A stretch of DNA of 64,000 nucleotides from positions 887,867 through 951,866 of the forward strand of contig NZ_QKUF01000001.1 in assembly GCF_003253565.1 (NCBI RefSeq). Reading direction: 5' to 3'. How positions within the stretch are numbered: position 1 is the stretch's first letter; each line of letters begins with the position of its first letter. Source of the DNA: Thermosporothrix hazakensis. Lineage in GTDB: Bacteria > Chloroflexota > Ktedonobacteria > Ktedonobacterales > Ktedonobacteraceae. Of the stretch, positions 23,724 through 32,578 are shown piece by piece. The translations under genes and the position numbers were made by a program. The notes below the pieces were generated by a model. The model had not been told where the DNA came from. It searched no databases and worked only from the letters and a program-made list of their open reading frames with translations.

Positions 23724-26363
23724 CTAGTGAGCCATAAAATCGCGCCAGAAGAGGTGCATGCGTTCGCGCAGTGGTGCATGCTCTGGTTTGCGTAAGTAGG
23801 GATCGCTTTGCCAGAGTTTAGCAGCTACATCGCGCGTCAATGAGATCAGCGCGGTATCGCTGAGATCAGCAACCTTCATTTCGGGCATACCACTCTGACG
23901 CACGCCGACAAAGTCACCGGGGCCACGCAAACGGAGATCTTCTTCAGCCAGCTTAAAGCCATCATCGATCTGCTCAAAGACGCCCAGGCGCTCCTGTGCA
24001 TTGATACTGGCCTCAGCGCTCAGCACATAACAATACGACTGATGTTGCCCGCGTCCGACCCGGCCTCGAAACTGGTGCAACTGAGATAGACCAAAACGGT
24101 CGGCATCTTCGATCACGATAACAGTCGCGTTCGGGATATCGATACCAACTTCAATCACCGAGGTTGCGACCAGCACATCAAGCTCATGGTTTCGAAAACG
24201 ATGCATGATCTCATCTTTTTCGGCGGGCTTCATCGCGCCATGCAACAGCCCGAGGCGCAGATGCGGGAAGACCTCCCGCTGGAGGCGCTCATACTCGGCT
24301 GTTGCCGCTTTCACCTCCTGTAGCGCCTCCGACTCCTCAACCAGCGGACAGATGATAAACGCCTGTCTGCCCTCCTCCACCTGCTTCTCGATCAATTGAT
24401 AGGCTTCCTTGCGCCGTGCGCCGGTACGCCAGCGCGTAATAATCTTCTGCCGACCGGGCGGAAGCTGATCGATCACCGAAACGTCCAGATCGCCATAGAG
24501 GGTCAGAGCCAGCGTGCGCGGGATTGGCGTCGCGGTCATCACCAGCATATGCGGATGGTACCCCTTACGTCGCAAGAGATCGCGCTGTTCCACACCAAAA
24601 CGATGCTGCTCGTCAACAATGACCAGACCAAGCTTATGAAAGGTGATATCGTCCTGAATCAGCGCGTGAGTACCAATCGCCACCGCGGCCTCTCCACTCG
24701 CCAGCATCTCACGATACTGATTGCGCTCACGTTGGCGCAGGCTTCCCGTCAGCAATACCGTCCGAATGCCGAACGGTTCCAGCATCTTCGTGATACTGCG
24801 CGCATGCTGTTCCGCCAGAATTTCCGTTGGTGCCATAATTGCGCCCTGGCACCCGTTGAACGCCGCCATCAACAGCGCGGCAGCAGCCACAGCCGTTTTA
24901 CCGGCACCCACATCACCTTGAAGCAAGCGGCACATCGGCTGACTCTTCGCCATATCCGCGAAAATCTCGCAAATCACCCGCCTCTGTGCCTCAGTAAAGC
25001 GGAAAGGGAGGGTTGCCTCAAGCGGCTTATCGGTGGTAAAGACCGACCAGAGTGTTGAGCCAAGCGTAGGTACAGCTTCCTGACGCTCAGGACTCTTGAT
25101 CTTCGGCAACTCAGAAGAATCAAGAAAGATCTTATCCAGTTCAATAGAGAAAGCGTTCCCCTGTGGAGCCTCGAATTGCCAGCGCGAGCGCCGTTCCTGC
25201 ATGCCAAGCTGAATCAAAAAGAGCTCGTCAAAGGCCAGCCGTCGATAGGCCGCCTGACGCATGCCCTCATTTTCGGGATAGTGATATTGCGCCACTGCCT
25301 GCGAAAGCGTCAGCAGGTTCGCTGCCTGCAACACCGAAGGGGGAAGATGTTCAGGAAGCATCCCGGCATAGCGCTTGACCACATAATCAGTAAAACGTCG
25401 CAAGGCCTTCGCATGCAGGCCTTCGGTCAGGCTATAGACCGGAACCAACCGCCCGGTGTTGAGCAGCTCGTTCTGTTCCGGGAGTTCATGACTACGGACA
25501 TTAAAGTAGACTTTGTTCCCGAGACGCTGCTTGATACCGGTAACAACAATATAGCTTCCCTTCGCCTTTTGTAGTTGCTTTTCCAGATAAGGCTGATTAA
25601 ACCAGTTTGCATAGAGTTTGCCATATTCGTCGGAAATTTCGGCAATAGTGCGTGTTCGGCCGCCGCTGGTGCGCTTTGTGCTCACCTCCCAGATCAGGCC
25701 CTTTGTTGTTGTCAGCTCATCAAATGGAATTTTGTTGATAGGAGTCAGTCTACTATAATCACGATGCTCACGCGGGAAATAAAAGAGAAGATCCCGCACA
25801 GTACGAATATTCAGGTGATTCAGGCGCTTCTTCACCGTCGGCCCCACGCCGGGAATAGCGCTCACATCGGCACTCAACAGCGTTAAAGCAGTATGCCCTT
25901 GAGACATGCCCGCTTCCAGTTGGATCTGGTTCTGTGGCAACGGTGGGGGCTCCTGCATCTTGCGGATAACCGGCTCCGGTCTGGCATCCTTCGGTTTTGC
26001 CTCTTTCTTTACGGGCGCAGCAATCGGCTCCGCTTCTTTCTTCACGGGTGTAGCGACTGGATTTGGACCGGAGTCCAGTTCATGTAATAGGGCCAGCACC
26101 GCCCGCAAACTTGATGCACGTTGCTCCGGGTCACGCTGATGATACCCCTGAAGCAACTGGGCAAAACGGCGCACAGGAGCGGGATCTATACCAGCGGCAC
26201 TACAGGTCTGAACAGCCTCCGAGGTCCAGTGAGAGGCAAACGCTTCAAGCCCACCACCCAGAATGGCCTTATCCCGATACTGTGTGCGCTGTTCCAGTTG
26301 CAGCACCTTACGAGCGCGCTCTATATATGGAGATAAAACATGTTGCTTTGACTGTTTTTCCAT
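23724..26363 (-). CDS. recG: ATP-dependent DNA helicase RecG
   Basis: 879 residues, about 180 longer than most RecG. An N-terminal extension (1-165) has a helical part (1-95) and a Pro/Lys/Glu linker with two APVKKEA/TPVKKEA repeats (about 104-124). The RecG wedge/OB domain follows, starting at a helix-hairpin-helix-like VSAIPGVGPTVKKRLN (167-182). The motor has Walker A GDVGAGKT (483-490), DEQH (584-587), the TATPIPRTLAL segment and the VIVIEDADRFGLSQLHQFRGRVGRG motif VI region. RecG reverses stalled replication forks and branch-migrates Holliday junctions. It has its own promoter and converges with the small HTH gene. Confidence 0.95.
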   Translation of the reverse strand: MEKQSKQHVLSPYIERARKVLQLEQRTQYRDKAILGGGLEAFASHWTSEAVQTCSAAGIDPAPVRRFAQLLQGYHQRDPEQRASSLRAVLALLHELDSGPNPVATPVKKEAEPIAAPVKKEAKPKDARPEPVIRKMQEPPPLPQNQIQLEAGMSQGHTALTLLSADVSAIPGVGPTVKKRLNHLNIRTVRDLLFYFPREHRDYSRLTPINKIPFDELTTTKGLIWEVSTKRTSGGRTRTIAEISDEYGKLYANWFNQPYLEKQLQKAKGSYIVVTGIKQRLGNKVYFNVRSHELPEQNELLNTGRLVPVYSLTEGLHAKALRRFTDYVVKRYAGMLPEHLPPSVLQAANLLTLSQAVAQYHYPENEGMRQAAYRRLAFDELFLIQLGMQERRSRWQFEAPQGNAFSIELDKIFLDSSELPKIKSPERQEAVPTLGSTLWSVFTTDKPLEATLPFRFTEAQRRVICEIFADMAKSQPMCRLLQGDVGAGKTAVAAAALLMAAFNGCQGAIMAPTEILAEQHARSITKMLEPFGIRTVLLTGSLRQRERNQYREMLASGEAAVAIGTHALIQDDITFHKLGLVIVDEQHRFGVEQRDLLRRKGYHPHMLVMTATPIPRTLALTLYGDLDVSVIDQLPPGRQKIITRWRTGARRKEAYQLIEKQVEEGRQAFIICPLVEESEALQEVKAATAEYERLQREVFPHLRLGLLHGAMKPAEKDEIMHRFRNHELDVLVATSVIEVGIDIPNATVIVIEDADRFGLSQLHQFRGRVGRGQHQSYCYVLSAEASINAQERLGVFEQIDDGFKLAEEDLRLRGPGDFVGVRQSGMPEMKVADLSDTALISLTRDVAAKLWQSDPYLRKPEHAPLRERMHLFWRDFMAH

Positions 26364-26398
26364 ACAAATCTTCTAACTGCTCAGGGATTCACTCCCCA

Positions 26399-26428
26399 AT
26401 AATAGAAGGAGAGCGAGACAAAAGTCAA
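26399..26428 (-). promoter_or_regulatory. Predicted recG promoter
   Basis: On the minus strand, TTGACT (26428-26423), an 18-base spacer and TATTAT (26404-26399) lie 36 bases upstream of the recG start. Confidence 0.65.
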
Positions 26429-26591
26429 TGTGACATTTGTCTATTCTCCTCCTGACAACAACGTGAAATACATAACAAGGCCAACTACCCTGTTACGCCA
26501 GAAACAATCCCTTGCACTTATAATTATCTATCGTTTATTGTATAAAACGGAAACTCTGCTCACCTGGATAAGAAAGAAAGGGCATCCCACA

Positions 26592-27212
26592 ATGAGAGTT
26601 GAATCTTTCATAGAGAAATTCAAAGATGGCTGGGAAACCGCAACACATCATCCATTCCTTGACGCAGTGCGGAATGGAACCCTGAACGACCAGGCCTTCA
26701 ATGCATGGCTTGTTCAGGATTACCACTTTGTCGGCTATGAAATGAAATTCCTGGCCTCTTTTCTCACCCGTGCGCCACGTCCTGCGCATTCAGCGATCAT
26801 ACGTTGTCTTGCCTCACTGGAAGCAGAGCTAACATGGTTCGAGGATCTGGCAAAAGAGCGCCATTTGAATGTGTATGGTCCAGAACATCCGGTCACACAG
26901 CAATATGGAGCGCTCTTTAAACGGTATGTTCAGGCACCTCCACCCGTCATTCTCACCATTATCTGGGCCGTGGAACGTGCCTACCTGGACGCCTGGAAAA
27001 GCGCCCTTCCGGGAGGACCACAGTTCCGTGAATTTGTCGAGCGCTGGACCTCACCGAGTTTTGAAACATTCGTCGGCGTACTTGATGGCCTTGCCTCAGT
27101 CTCGCTGGAACGCGGAGGCTATGTTCAGGAAGCAGAGCAGGCTTTCCTCGATGTAGCCCAGATGGAAAAGGCTTTCTGGGATATGGCCTGGTCGGGCGCA
27201 GGCGTCTCTTGA
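26592..27212 (+). CDS. tenA: TenA/THI-4 family protein (TenA_E type)
   Basis: 206 residues, all-helical TenA fold. The ATG at 26592 is chosen because the conserved N-terminus (IEKFKDGWETATHHPFLDAVRNGTL) follows; the frame is open 54 codons further upstream but is not protein-like. The segment ILTIIWAVERAYLDAWKSA lacks the catalytic cysteine of classical thiaminase II and has the Trp/Glu pattern of the TenA_E subgroup. Such enzymes salvage the pyrimidine part of degraded thiamine. That fits the riboswitch-controlled precursor transporter 11 kb downstream. No TPP riboswitch precedes it here. It is followed without a gap by an L,D-transpeptidase gene. Confidence 0.85.
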   Translation: MRVESFIEKFKDGWETATHHPFLDAVRNGTLNDQAFNAWLVQDYHFVGYEMKFLASFLTRAPRPAHSAIIRCLASLEAELTWFEDLAKERHLNVYGPEHPVTQQYGALFKRYVQAPPPVILTIIWAVERAYLDAWKSALPGGPQFREFVERWTSPSFETFVGVLDGLASVSLERGGYVQEAEQAFLDVAQMEKAFWDMAWSGAGVS

Positions 27213-27226
27213 AGCTGCGAGGAGTC

Positions 27227-29014
27227 ATGGTTCGCGCAGTAAGAACCGCCACCACCCAGACCGCACATCCTGCTCGGTACCTGCGCACTCTGAGCAGGTA
27301 TCCGCAACCAGAACACAAGCGTCGCCCAAACAGGCATGTACTGCGGGGTCTCTGCCTCCTGATAGGACTTCTCTTTCTCTGTATGGTGCTGCTCAGTGCC
27401 TTTCCCGGCGATCCGCTGGCCCAACAACAGGCCGAACAGAGCAGCAAAGCGCTCGCGCAGGAGCTCCGATATGCCCGCAGTATCGGGATTCCCGACGCTT
27501 ACCTTCAGCCAATACTGCGCCGTCAGCAGGTTCTGAACAACACCCATGCGCCGCTCGCCTTCTTTACAAATACACAGGCTGTAACAACCTATTATACCAA
27601 TCTACAGCAGAGCTACCAACTCCTGCTGATCCAACTCCACGGTATCGAGGAACAGGCCCCACAACGACTGAGCTACCAGGCGAACCGCGACCTACAGGCG
27701 CTCAGTAGTCTGCTCAACCAACGCGAGGCACAGGGTTTTCTGGAAACTGAGCGCTTCAAAGAGGTGCTCTCTCAATATCGCCTGCAACTAGAACAGGCCC
27801 GGCTTCCCGGCGATTTTGTACAGGTCAGTGCCAGCATGCACGATACGATGCAGGCACTACAGCTACTCGGTCCTGTTCATGACCAGCTCAACCGTCTCCA
27901 GACCACCATTACCTTGCTTGCACAGGTTGGTGTGGAAGTCGATACGCTCAAGACTTACGAACAGAGCGACAAAGCCAACCTGCTAAGTGCCCAAACCGCC
28001 AGCGATTTCACTCGTCTGTTGCAGCAGCTTCAGAACCATGTTCGCCTGGGCAATGAGCTTACCGCGCAACACATCCAGGCTATCGGGCAGGTGAAGCTTC
28101 AGCAGCTTGCCGAGGATCTGGAACGGCTGCAAAGCTACCATGTCGATATCAGCGTCTATCAAAAGCGGCTGGAAGCGAACAGAGAGGCTTTCAAGCGGGC
28201 CTCCTCACCCGCCGAATATCTGCAGGTCGCACAGCAAATTGAGCAGGATAGCGCCGCGCTCCGTCTTCCGCTGCTCCGCGGGGAGGCTACCTATCGGCTG
28301 AACATCCTGCGCGACGAGGTCCAGCGTTGGGGTCAGACCCACCGGTATCAAAATGCATTTGACAATACTACCTACAGCTATGGATATGAGTACAACGATG
28401 CACATGGGTTACTTGCCGAGTTGAGAGCCAGCGTCCAGCGGGCAAAGAACGCGGATGACTATCAGGTTATCATTGATCTGCTGAAAAATGCCCGGGAACA
28501 CTTTCATGCGATGCAGAACAACGCCAGCAGCAAAGAGCCCTGGAATCAGGTCCATAGCACCGATCTCCACCTGATCCGCTTCTATCATCAGGAGCAGGGA
28601 CAGGTGATAGTGGTCTCGCTACTCGAACAAACAATGCGCGTTTATCAGGAGGGGAAGCTGCTTCGGGCCTTCCGCGTCACCACAGGGCAATATGAGCGTC
28701 CAACGCCACCCGGGTACTGGCCGATCTTTCTGCGCCAATCCCCGACACGCTTCACGTCTCCCGAGCCTCCGGGTTCTGCCTTTTGGTATCCCGACACTCG
28801 AATCACATATGCAATGGGATTTCGTGAGGGAGGTTACTTTATTCACGATAGCTGGTGGCGTACCGAGTATGGGCCGGGGACCAATTTTCCGCATGCCGAC
28901 GCAGGGGGTGAGTTTGCGAGCAATGGCAGTCATGGCTGCATTAACCTGGCAGAAGCGGACGCGGGCTGGCTCTATCAGCATACAGCCTACGGGACACCAC
29001 TGCTCATTTATTAG
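27227..29014 (+). CDS. L,D-transpeptidase (YkuD) with long helical N-terminal domain
   Basis: 595 residues. The ATG at 27227 has GAGGAG very close upstream; a TTG at 27209 overlapping the tenA stop is the alternative. A basic N-terminus is followed by one membrane helix (GLCLLIGLLFLCMVLLSAF, about residues 41-60). A roughly 380-residue helical, Gln/Leu-rich region follows, coiled-coil-like and outside the cell. The C-terminal YkuD domain (about 450-595) has HDSWW and the active-site SHGCINL with Cys571. The family cross-links peptidoglycan or attaches proteins to it. The long stalk could reach through the wall. Sharing an operon with tenA has no obvious functional logic. Confidence 0.88.
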   Translation: MVRAVRTATTQTAHPARYLRTLSRYPQPEHKRRPNRHVLRGLCLLIGLLFLCMVLLSAFPGDPLAQQQAEQSSKALAQELRYARSIGIPDAYLQPILRRQQVLNNTHAPLAFFTNTQAVTTYYTNLQQSYQLLLIQLHGIEEQAPQRLSYQANRDLQALSSLLNQREAQGFLETERFKEVLSQYRLQLEQARLPGDFVQVSASMHDTMQALQLLGPVHDQLNRLQTTITLLAQVGVEVDTLKTYEQSDKANLLSAQTASDFTRLLQQLQNHVRLGNELTAQHIQAIGQVKLQQLAEDLERLQSYHVDISVYQKRLEANREAFKRASSPAEYLQVAQQIEQDSAALRLPLLRGEATYRLNILRDEVQRWGQTHRYQNAFDNTTYSYGYEYNDAHGLLAELRASVQRAKNADDYQVIIDLLKNAREHFHAMQNNASSKEPWNQVHSTDLHLIRFYHQEQGQVIVVSLLEQTMRVYQEGKLLRAFRVTTGQYERPTPPGYWPIFLRQSPTRFTSPEPPGSAFWYPDTRITYAMGFREGGYFIHDSWWRTEYGPGTNFPHADAGGEFASNGSHGCINLAEADAGWLYQHTAYGTPLLIY

Positions 29015-29049
29015 AAACGCGTCAGTTCGTAACCACGAGTACGCGTCGT

Positions 29050-29079
29050 TTGACAGGTGAAAAGGACTTCTGCTATAAT
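29050..29079 (+). promoter_or_regulatory. Strong promoter of rpsT
   Basis: TTGACA (29050-29055), an 18-base spacer ending in TGC, and TATAAT (29074-29079) form a near-consensus promoter with extended -10. It implies an rpsT leader of about 240 bases. Confidence 0.88.
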
Positions 29080-29084
29080 CTACG

Positions 29085-29328
29085 CGCACTCACCCAGTCC
29101 GGCAATAACAGACCGGGATTTTTATTGTTGCGATAATCCCTATACTATCTAAAAGAACAGAAGCAAAAAGTCAGGGCAAGAAGTACACCAACAGATAAGC
29201 GCATCCCAGGATCCTTGCGGTGATGCCGCTTATATTGCTGATCGAAGCCCCCGTAGTTCGTCAAGGAGTACCATTGTCCGTTCGTTAAAGCCGGTGTCGA
29301 GGCAGATATTCGGGGAGGAAATCTTCAC
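29085..29328 (+). other. Long untranslated leader of rpsT
   Basis: This stretch lies between the rpsT promoter and start codon. An early hairpin (CCCAGTC about 29097-29103 with GACCGGG about 29112-29119, one mismatch) is followed by ATTTTTATTG and looks like an attenuator. The rest is GC-variable, with no open frame. S20 is often autoregulated through its leader; here that is inference. Confidence 0.5.
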
Positions 29329-29595
29329 ATGCCAAACAATAAAGCTGCCGAAAAGCGCATGCGCCAGGAAGAGAAGCGCCGCGCACACAATCGCAGCGTG
29401 AAATCAACTGTCAGGACCGAGATCACCAAAGCGCGTCAGGCAATTGCAACGCCTGATCTGGACGCGGCTGCCGCAGAGGCTGCTGTTCGTGAAGCGATCA
29501 GCGCACTGGACAAAGCTGCAAAGAAAGGTGTACTGCACAAGAACAACGCAGCACGCCGCAAATCTCGCTTGATGAAGCAACTCAACGCAAGGTAA
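29329..29595 (+). CDS. rpsT: 30S ribosomal protein S20
   Basis: An 88-residue basic three-helix protein. MPNNKAAEKRMRQEEKRRAHNRSVKSTVRTEITK and the C-terminal KGVLHKNNAARRKSRLMKQLN are the S20 signatures. It binds 16S rRNA early in 30S assembly. GGGGAGGAAATCTTCAC gives a strong ribosome site. rplS follows about 100 bases later. Confidence 0.97.
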   Translation: MPNNKAAEKRMRQEEKRRAHNRSVKSTVRTEITKARQAIATPDLDAAAAEAAVREAISALDKAAKKGVLHKNNAARRKSRLMKQLNAR

Positions 29596-29702
29596 TACCT
29601 GCGCCCAATGCACTGCAATCGTGGATTCCGCTGCCCCTCCGGGAAGCAGCGGGAGTTATGCGTGTCTGCGAAAAGCAAAGAGCGCACAGGAGGTTTTAAG
29701 GG

Positions 29703-30155
29703 ATGGCTGATAACAAGGTCGTAACGAAGCCAGCAGGGCGGGCGCTATTGGCCGCTGTTGAAAGTGCTCAGTTACGCAAAGACATACCAGAAATTAAATC
29801 TGGCGATACAGTTCGCCTGCAGGTCAAAGTTGTTGAAGGGAACCGCGAGCGTCTTCAGCCTTTCGAGGGCGTTGTGATGCGCATTCGTGGTGGCGGCGTC
29901 AACCGCAACTTCACCGTTCGTCGTATCACCAATGGTGTTGGTGTTGAGAGAACGTTCCTGATCAACTCGCCTCGTATCGAGAAGATCGAAGTACTGCGCC
30001 ATGCACGTGTACGCCGCAAGCAACTGTACTATCTGCGTGGCCTCACCGGTAAGGCTGCACGCCTGAAAGAAGTTCGCCCGATGACTGCCGCACAGGCTGC
30101 TCAGAAGGCCGCGAAACAGGAAGCACGCACCGAAGCCCAAAGTGAAAACGCCTAA
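29703..30155 (+). CDS. rplS: 50S ribosomal protein L19
   Basis: 150 residues. The L19 core runs from about residue 10 to 120 ([45 protein letters not shown], ... [44 protein letters not shown]). A short Ala/Lys/Glu-rich tail of some 25 residues extends it. L19 sits at the 30S-50S interface. The ATG at 29703 follows AGGAGG. The last 14 bases overlap rnhB, the usual rplS-rnhB neighbourhood. Confidence 0.97.
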   Translation: MADNKVVTKPAGRALLAAVESAQLRKDIPEIKSGDTVRLQVKVVEGNRERLQPFEGVVMRIRGGGVNRNFTVRRITNGVGVERTFLINSPRIEKIEVLRHARVRRKQLYYLRGLTGKAARLKEVRPMTAAQAAQKAAKQEARTEAQSENA

Positions 30156-30834
30156 ATCGAGCACAACTCGCTCTACTGGAGCGATCACAGCATCATTAGC
30201 AGAAGAAATGGCCCTGTTCGAGCAGGGCTATTGCTTTATCGCCGGGCTTGACGAGGCTGGAAGAGGATGCCTCGCGGGCCCGGTGGTAGCCGCCGCTGTT
30301 ATGCTACCTCTGGAGAAAGGAGCCGAGACCCTCAGCGAGCTCCTGAGGGGTGTGAATGACTCCAAACAACTCAGCGAAGCCACACGCGAAAGCCTCTACG
30401 ATCGCATCATGCAAGAGGCGCTGGCCGTGGGTGTTGGCATTGGTTCCGTTGAACTGATCGAGCGCTATAACATTCTCCAGGCAACCAAGCGAGCAATGCA
30501 GGTCGCACTGGATCAGCTCTCTCCCGCACCACAGGCATTACTCCTTGATGCGTTAACCCTCCCCAATCTTACGCTCCCACAGCGCTCGCTCATTAAAGGG
30601 GACGCACGCAGCCTCTCTATAGCTTCGGCCTCCATTATTGCGAAAGTCACCCGCGATCGCCTGATGCGAGAGCTCCACCAGGAATACCCGGAGTACGGCT
30701 TTGACCGTCACAAGGGCTACGGCACCGAAGCCCATATCGCGGCCATCAAGCAATATGGTGCAACACCTCACCATCGCAAAACGTTCTCTCCGATTCGCGA
30801 GATGCTCTATGGGCTCTTTGCCGATTTTGAGTGA
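30142..30834 (+). CDS. rnhB: Ribonuclease HII
   Basis: A 230-residue enzyme that removes ribonucleotides and RNA primers from DNA. Catalytic residues are visible: Asp37 and Glu38 in [15 protein letters not shown], Asp136 in LLLDALTL and Asp154 in [21 protein letters not shown]. The C-terminus [13 protein letters not shown] is conserved. The start is a GTG at 30142 inside the end of rplS; an ATG at 30208 would still leave the whole core. Translational coupling to rplS is likely. Confidence 0.95.
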   Translation: MKTPKSSTTRSTGAITASLAEEMALFEQGYCFIAGLDEAGRGCLAGPVVAAAVMLPLEKGAETLSELLRGVNDSKQLSEATRESLYDRIMQEALAVGVGIGSVELIERYNILQATKRAMQVALDQLSPAPQALLLDALTLPNLTLPQRSLIKGDARSLSIASASIIAKVTRDRLMRELHQEYPEYGFDRHKGYGTEAHIAAIKQYGATPHHRKTFSPIREMLYGLFADFE

Positions 30835-30956
30835 TTCCAGCTTGTCCCCCTGCCCGGGAAAGCGGCGCATCTTCTCCTGTCCCAGGCTCGCATTGATAAA
30901 TTCATGTGGTTACGATATCATAAAACAACACTTTTTTTGCAGGGTGAAGTTTTCAG

Positions 30957-30985
30957 TTGACGATACATTTTCCGTGGCATATGGT
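30957..30985 (+). promoter_or_regulatory. Predicted promoter of the clpR-clpP pair
   Basis: TTGACG (30957-30962), a 17-base spacer and TATGGT (30980-30985). A second -10-like TATAAT (30991-30996) follows closely, so the exact start is ambiguous. Confidence 0.6.
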
Positions 30986-31035
30986 AGATGTATAATCACA
31001 GTCAATGCAAATAGAAATACAAAGGAGCATACAGC

Positions 31036-31698
31036 ATGGATGACGGAAACCGCCAGGAGGTCAGGCAGCGAATTGCGCTTCCCGGAACACCGTTCCCCAC
31101 AATCGAAGGACACCGCCCTTATGGCCGCAGAGAGCCGGTGCGCGTACGCGAGATCCCCTCACTGTTGCTCAAAGAGCGAATCATCTTTGTGCCTCCAGTC
31201 ATCAATGACGAAATAGCCAATATGCTCATCGGCATGTTGCTCTACCTTGATAGCGAAGATGCCACCCGTGATATTGCTATGTATATTAACTGTCATGGGT
31301 CACTTGAGGGGCACCTGTACTATGGACTGGGGGTCTATGACACCATGCAGTACCTCAAGTCCGATATCACAACCGTCGGCGTCGGCGTCGCACGTGGTGC
31401 AGCGGCGGCGCTGCTAGCCGCAGGAACCAAAGGAAAGCGTTACATGCTGCCCAACGCAAGCGTGATTCTCCACCAGCCGCTGAGCGCGGTAAAGGGTCAG
31501 GCGCGCGATATCGAGATTCAGGCGACCGAACTGGTACGTCAGCGCCGCTCATTCTACGAGATTCTCGCCAAGCATAGCGGTAAAACCTATGATGAGGTGG
31601 CTCAGACAGCCGACCGCGTGAACTACCTCACTGCAGAACAGGCTGTTGCTTACGGTCTGGCCGACGAGATCATCAAGCGGGAAGAGACGCAAGCGTAA
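31036..31698 (+). CDS. ClpP paralog lacking catalytic residues (ClpR-like)
   Basis: 220 residues, clearly of the ClpP fold. Where active ClpP has GxAxSMGA, this protein reads GVARGAAAA, so Gly121 replaces the nucleophilic serine. The catalytic histidine is kept (His146 in LPNASVILHQP). The catalytic aspartate position reads RVNY (Val195) instead of RDNY. The INSPGG loop is changed to INCHGSLEGH. Such inactive subunits (ClpR) occur in cyanobacteria and plastids and form mixed rings with active ClpP. An active clpP follows after 18 bases, strongly suggesting a heteromeric protease. Confidence 0.88.
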   Translation: MDDGNRQEVRQRIALPGTPFPTIEGHRPYGRREPVRVREIPSLLLKERIIFVPPVINDEIANMLIGMLLYLDSEDATRDIAMYINCHGSLEGHLYYGLGVYDTMQYLKSDITTVGVGVARGAAAALLAAGTKGKRYMLPNASVILHQPLSAVKGQARDIEIQATELVRQRRSFYEILAKHSGKTYDEVAQTADRVNYLTAEQAVAYGLADEIIKREETQA

Positions 31699-31716
31699 AC
31701 GTGAGAAGGAGAAAGC

Positions 31717-32436
31717 ATGGGCACCGTTTTTAATCCAAATGATCCCAAATGGCGGAAAGAGGCTCTAGAGATCATCGAGAAGAGCAGCGCCAACAACCCG
31801 ATCTACAGGCCGTCGTTTGTTGAGGACGTTATGCGCATCACCAACGAATACTATGGTGGTGAGTCGTATGATGTGTCTATGACGATCGATGATCTGTTGC
31901 TCAAAGACCGCATCGTCATGATCGGCAAGCCCATTGACGATATCGTCGCCTACCAGACCATTCAGGTTCTGCTCTACCTACAGAGCGAGGATGCTACCCG
32001 TGACGTCAGCATCTACATCAACTCACCAGGAGGAAGCGTAACCGCCGGTCTGGCGATCTATGACACCATGCAGTTCCTTGAGGCCGATGTCTCGACGTTC
32101 TGTGTGGGTATGGCGATGAGTATGGGTGCCGTGCTGCTGGCAGCAGGAGCACCGAAGAAACGCTACTGCCTCCCGAACTCCACTGTCCTGATTCACCAGC
32201 CGCTCGTTTCTGGCGGCATCGAGGGTCAGGCCAGCGATATCGAGATCGAGGCCCGCGAGATCATTCGCACCCGCGATCGCCTCTATCAGATTCTGGCCCA
32301 TCATACCGGACAGACCCTGGAGCGAATCGCAGCGGATTCGGACCGCGATAACTATATGACCGCGCAACAGGCCGTAGACTATGGTCTTGTGGACGAGATC
32401 CTCGTTCCTTCCTCCAAAGAGGATGAGGAGAAATAA
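31717..32436 (+). CDS. clpP: ATP-dependent Clp protease proteolytic subunit
   Basis: 239 residues. The active-site triad is intact: Ser135 in GMAMSMGA, His160 in [11 protein letters not shown], and Asp211 in [26 protein letters not shown] and [13 protein letters not shown] are typical. The N-terminus is about 45 residues longer than in E. coli ([35 protein letters not shown]), which could be a propeptide or an extra axial segment. It pairs with AAA+ unfoldases such as ClpX or ClpC, none of which is in this window. It is co-transcribed with the ClpR-like gene; AGAAGGAGAAAGC gives a good ribosome site. Confidence 0.96.
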   Translation: MGTVFNPNDPKWRKEALEIIEKSSANNPIYRPSFVEDVMRITNEYYGGESYDVSMTIDDLLLKDRIVMIGKPIDDIVAYQTIQVLLYLQSEDATRDVSIYINSPGGSVTAGLAIYDTMQFLEADVSTFCVGMAMSMGAVLLAAGAPKKRYCLPNSTVLIHQPLVSGGIEGQASDIEIEAREIIRTRDRLYQILAHHTGQTLERIAADSDRDNYMTAQQAVDYGLVDEILVPSSKEDEEK

Positions 32437-32450
32437 GCAGATCATTCAGG

Positions 32451-32490
32451 GAAACGAGTCGGGTTACCTCCCTGCTCGTTTCTCTGTCTC
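32451..32490 (+). terminator. Hairpin after clpP, probable terminator
   Basis: The stem GAAACGAG (32451-32458) / CTCGTTTC (32475-32482) with an inner GGG/CCC helix is followed by a pyrimidine-rich tail. Confidence 0.6.
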
Positions 32491-32524
32491 CTTAGATGCC
32501 CCTTTCACTCCCCCTTTTTGCTAC

Positions 32525-32553
32525 TTGACAGCCGGGATAGCATTGTTGATAGC
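32525..32553 (+). promoter_or_regulatory. Predicted promoter of the rRNA methyltransferase gene
   Basis: TTGACA (32525-32530), a 17-base spacer and GATAGC (32548-32553). The -10 is poor; the transcript would begin just before the ribosome site. Confidence 0.4.
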
Positions 32554-32578
32554 AAAAAAATGGTTGTAGAGGAGCATA

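Noticed and set aside
26364..26591. Possible TPP riboswitch before tenA
   Set aside because: No CUGAGA or ACCUGAUCUGG elements are present in this stretch.
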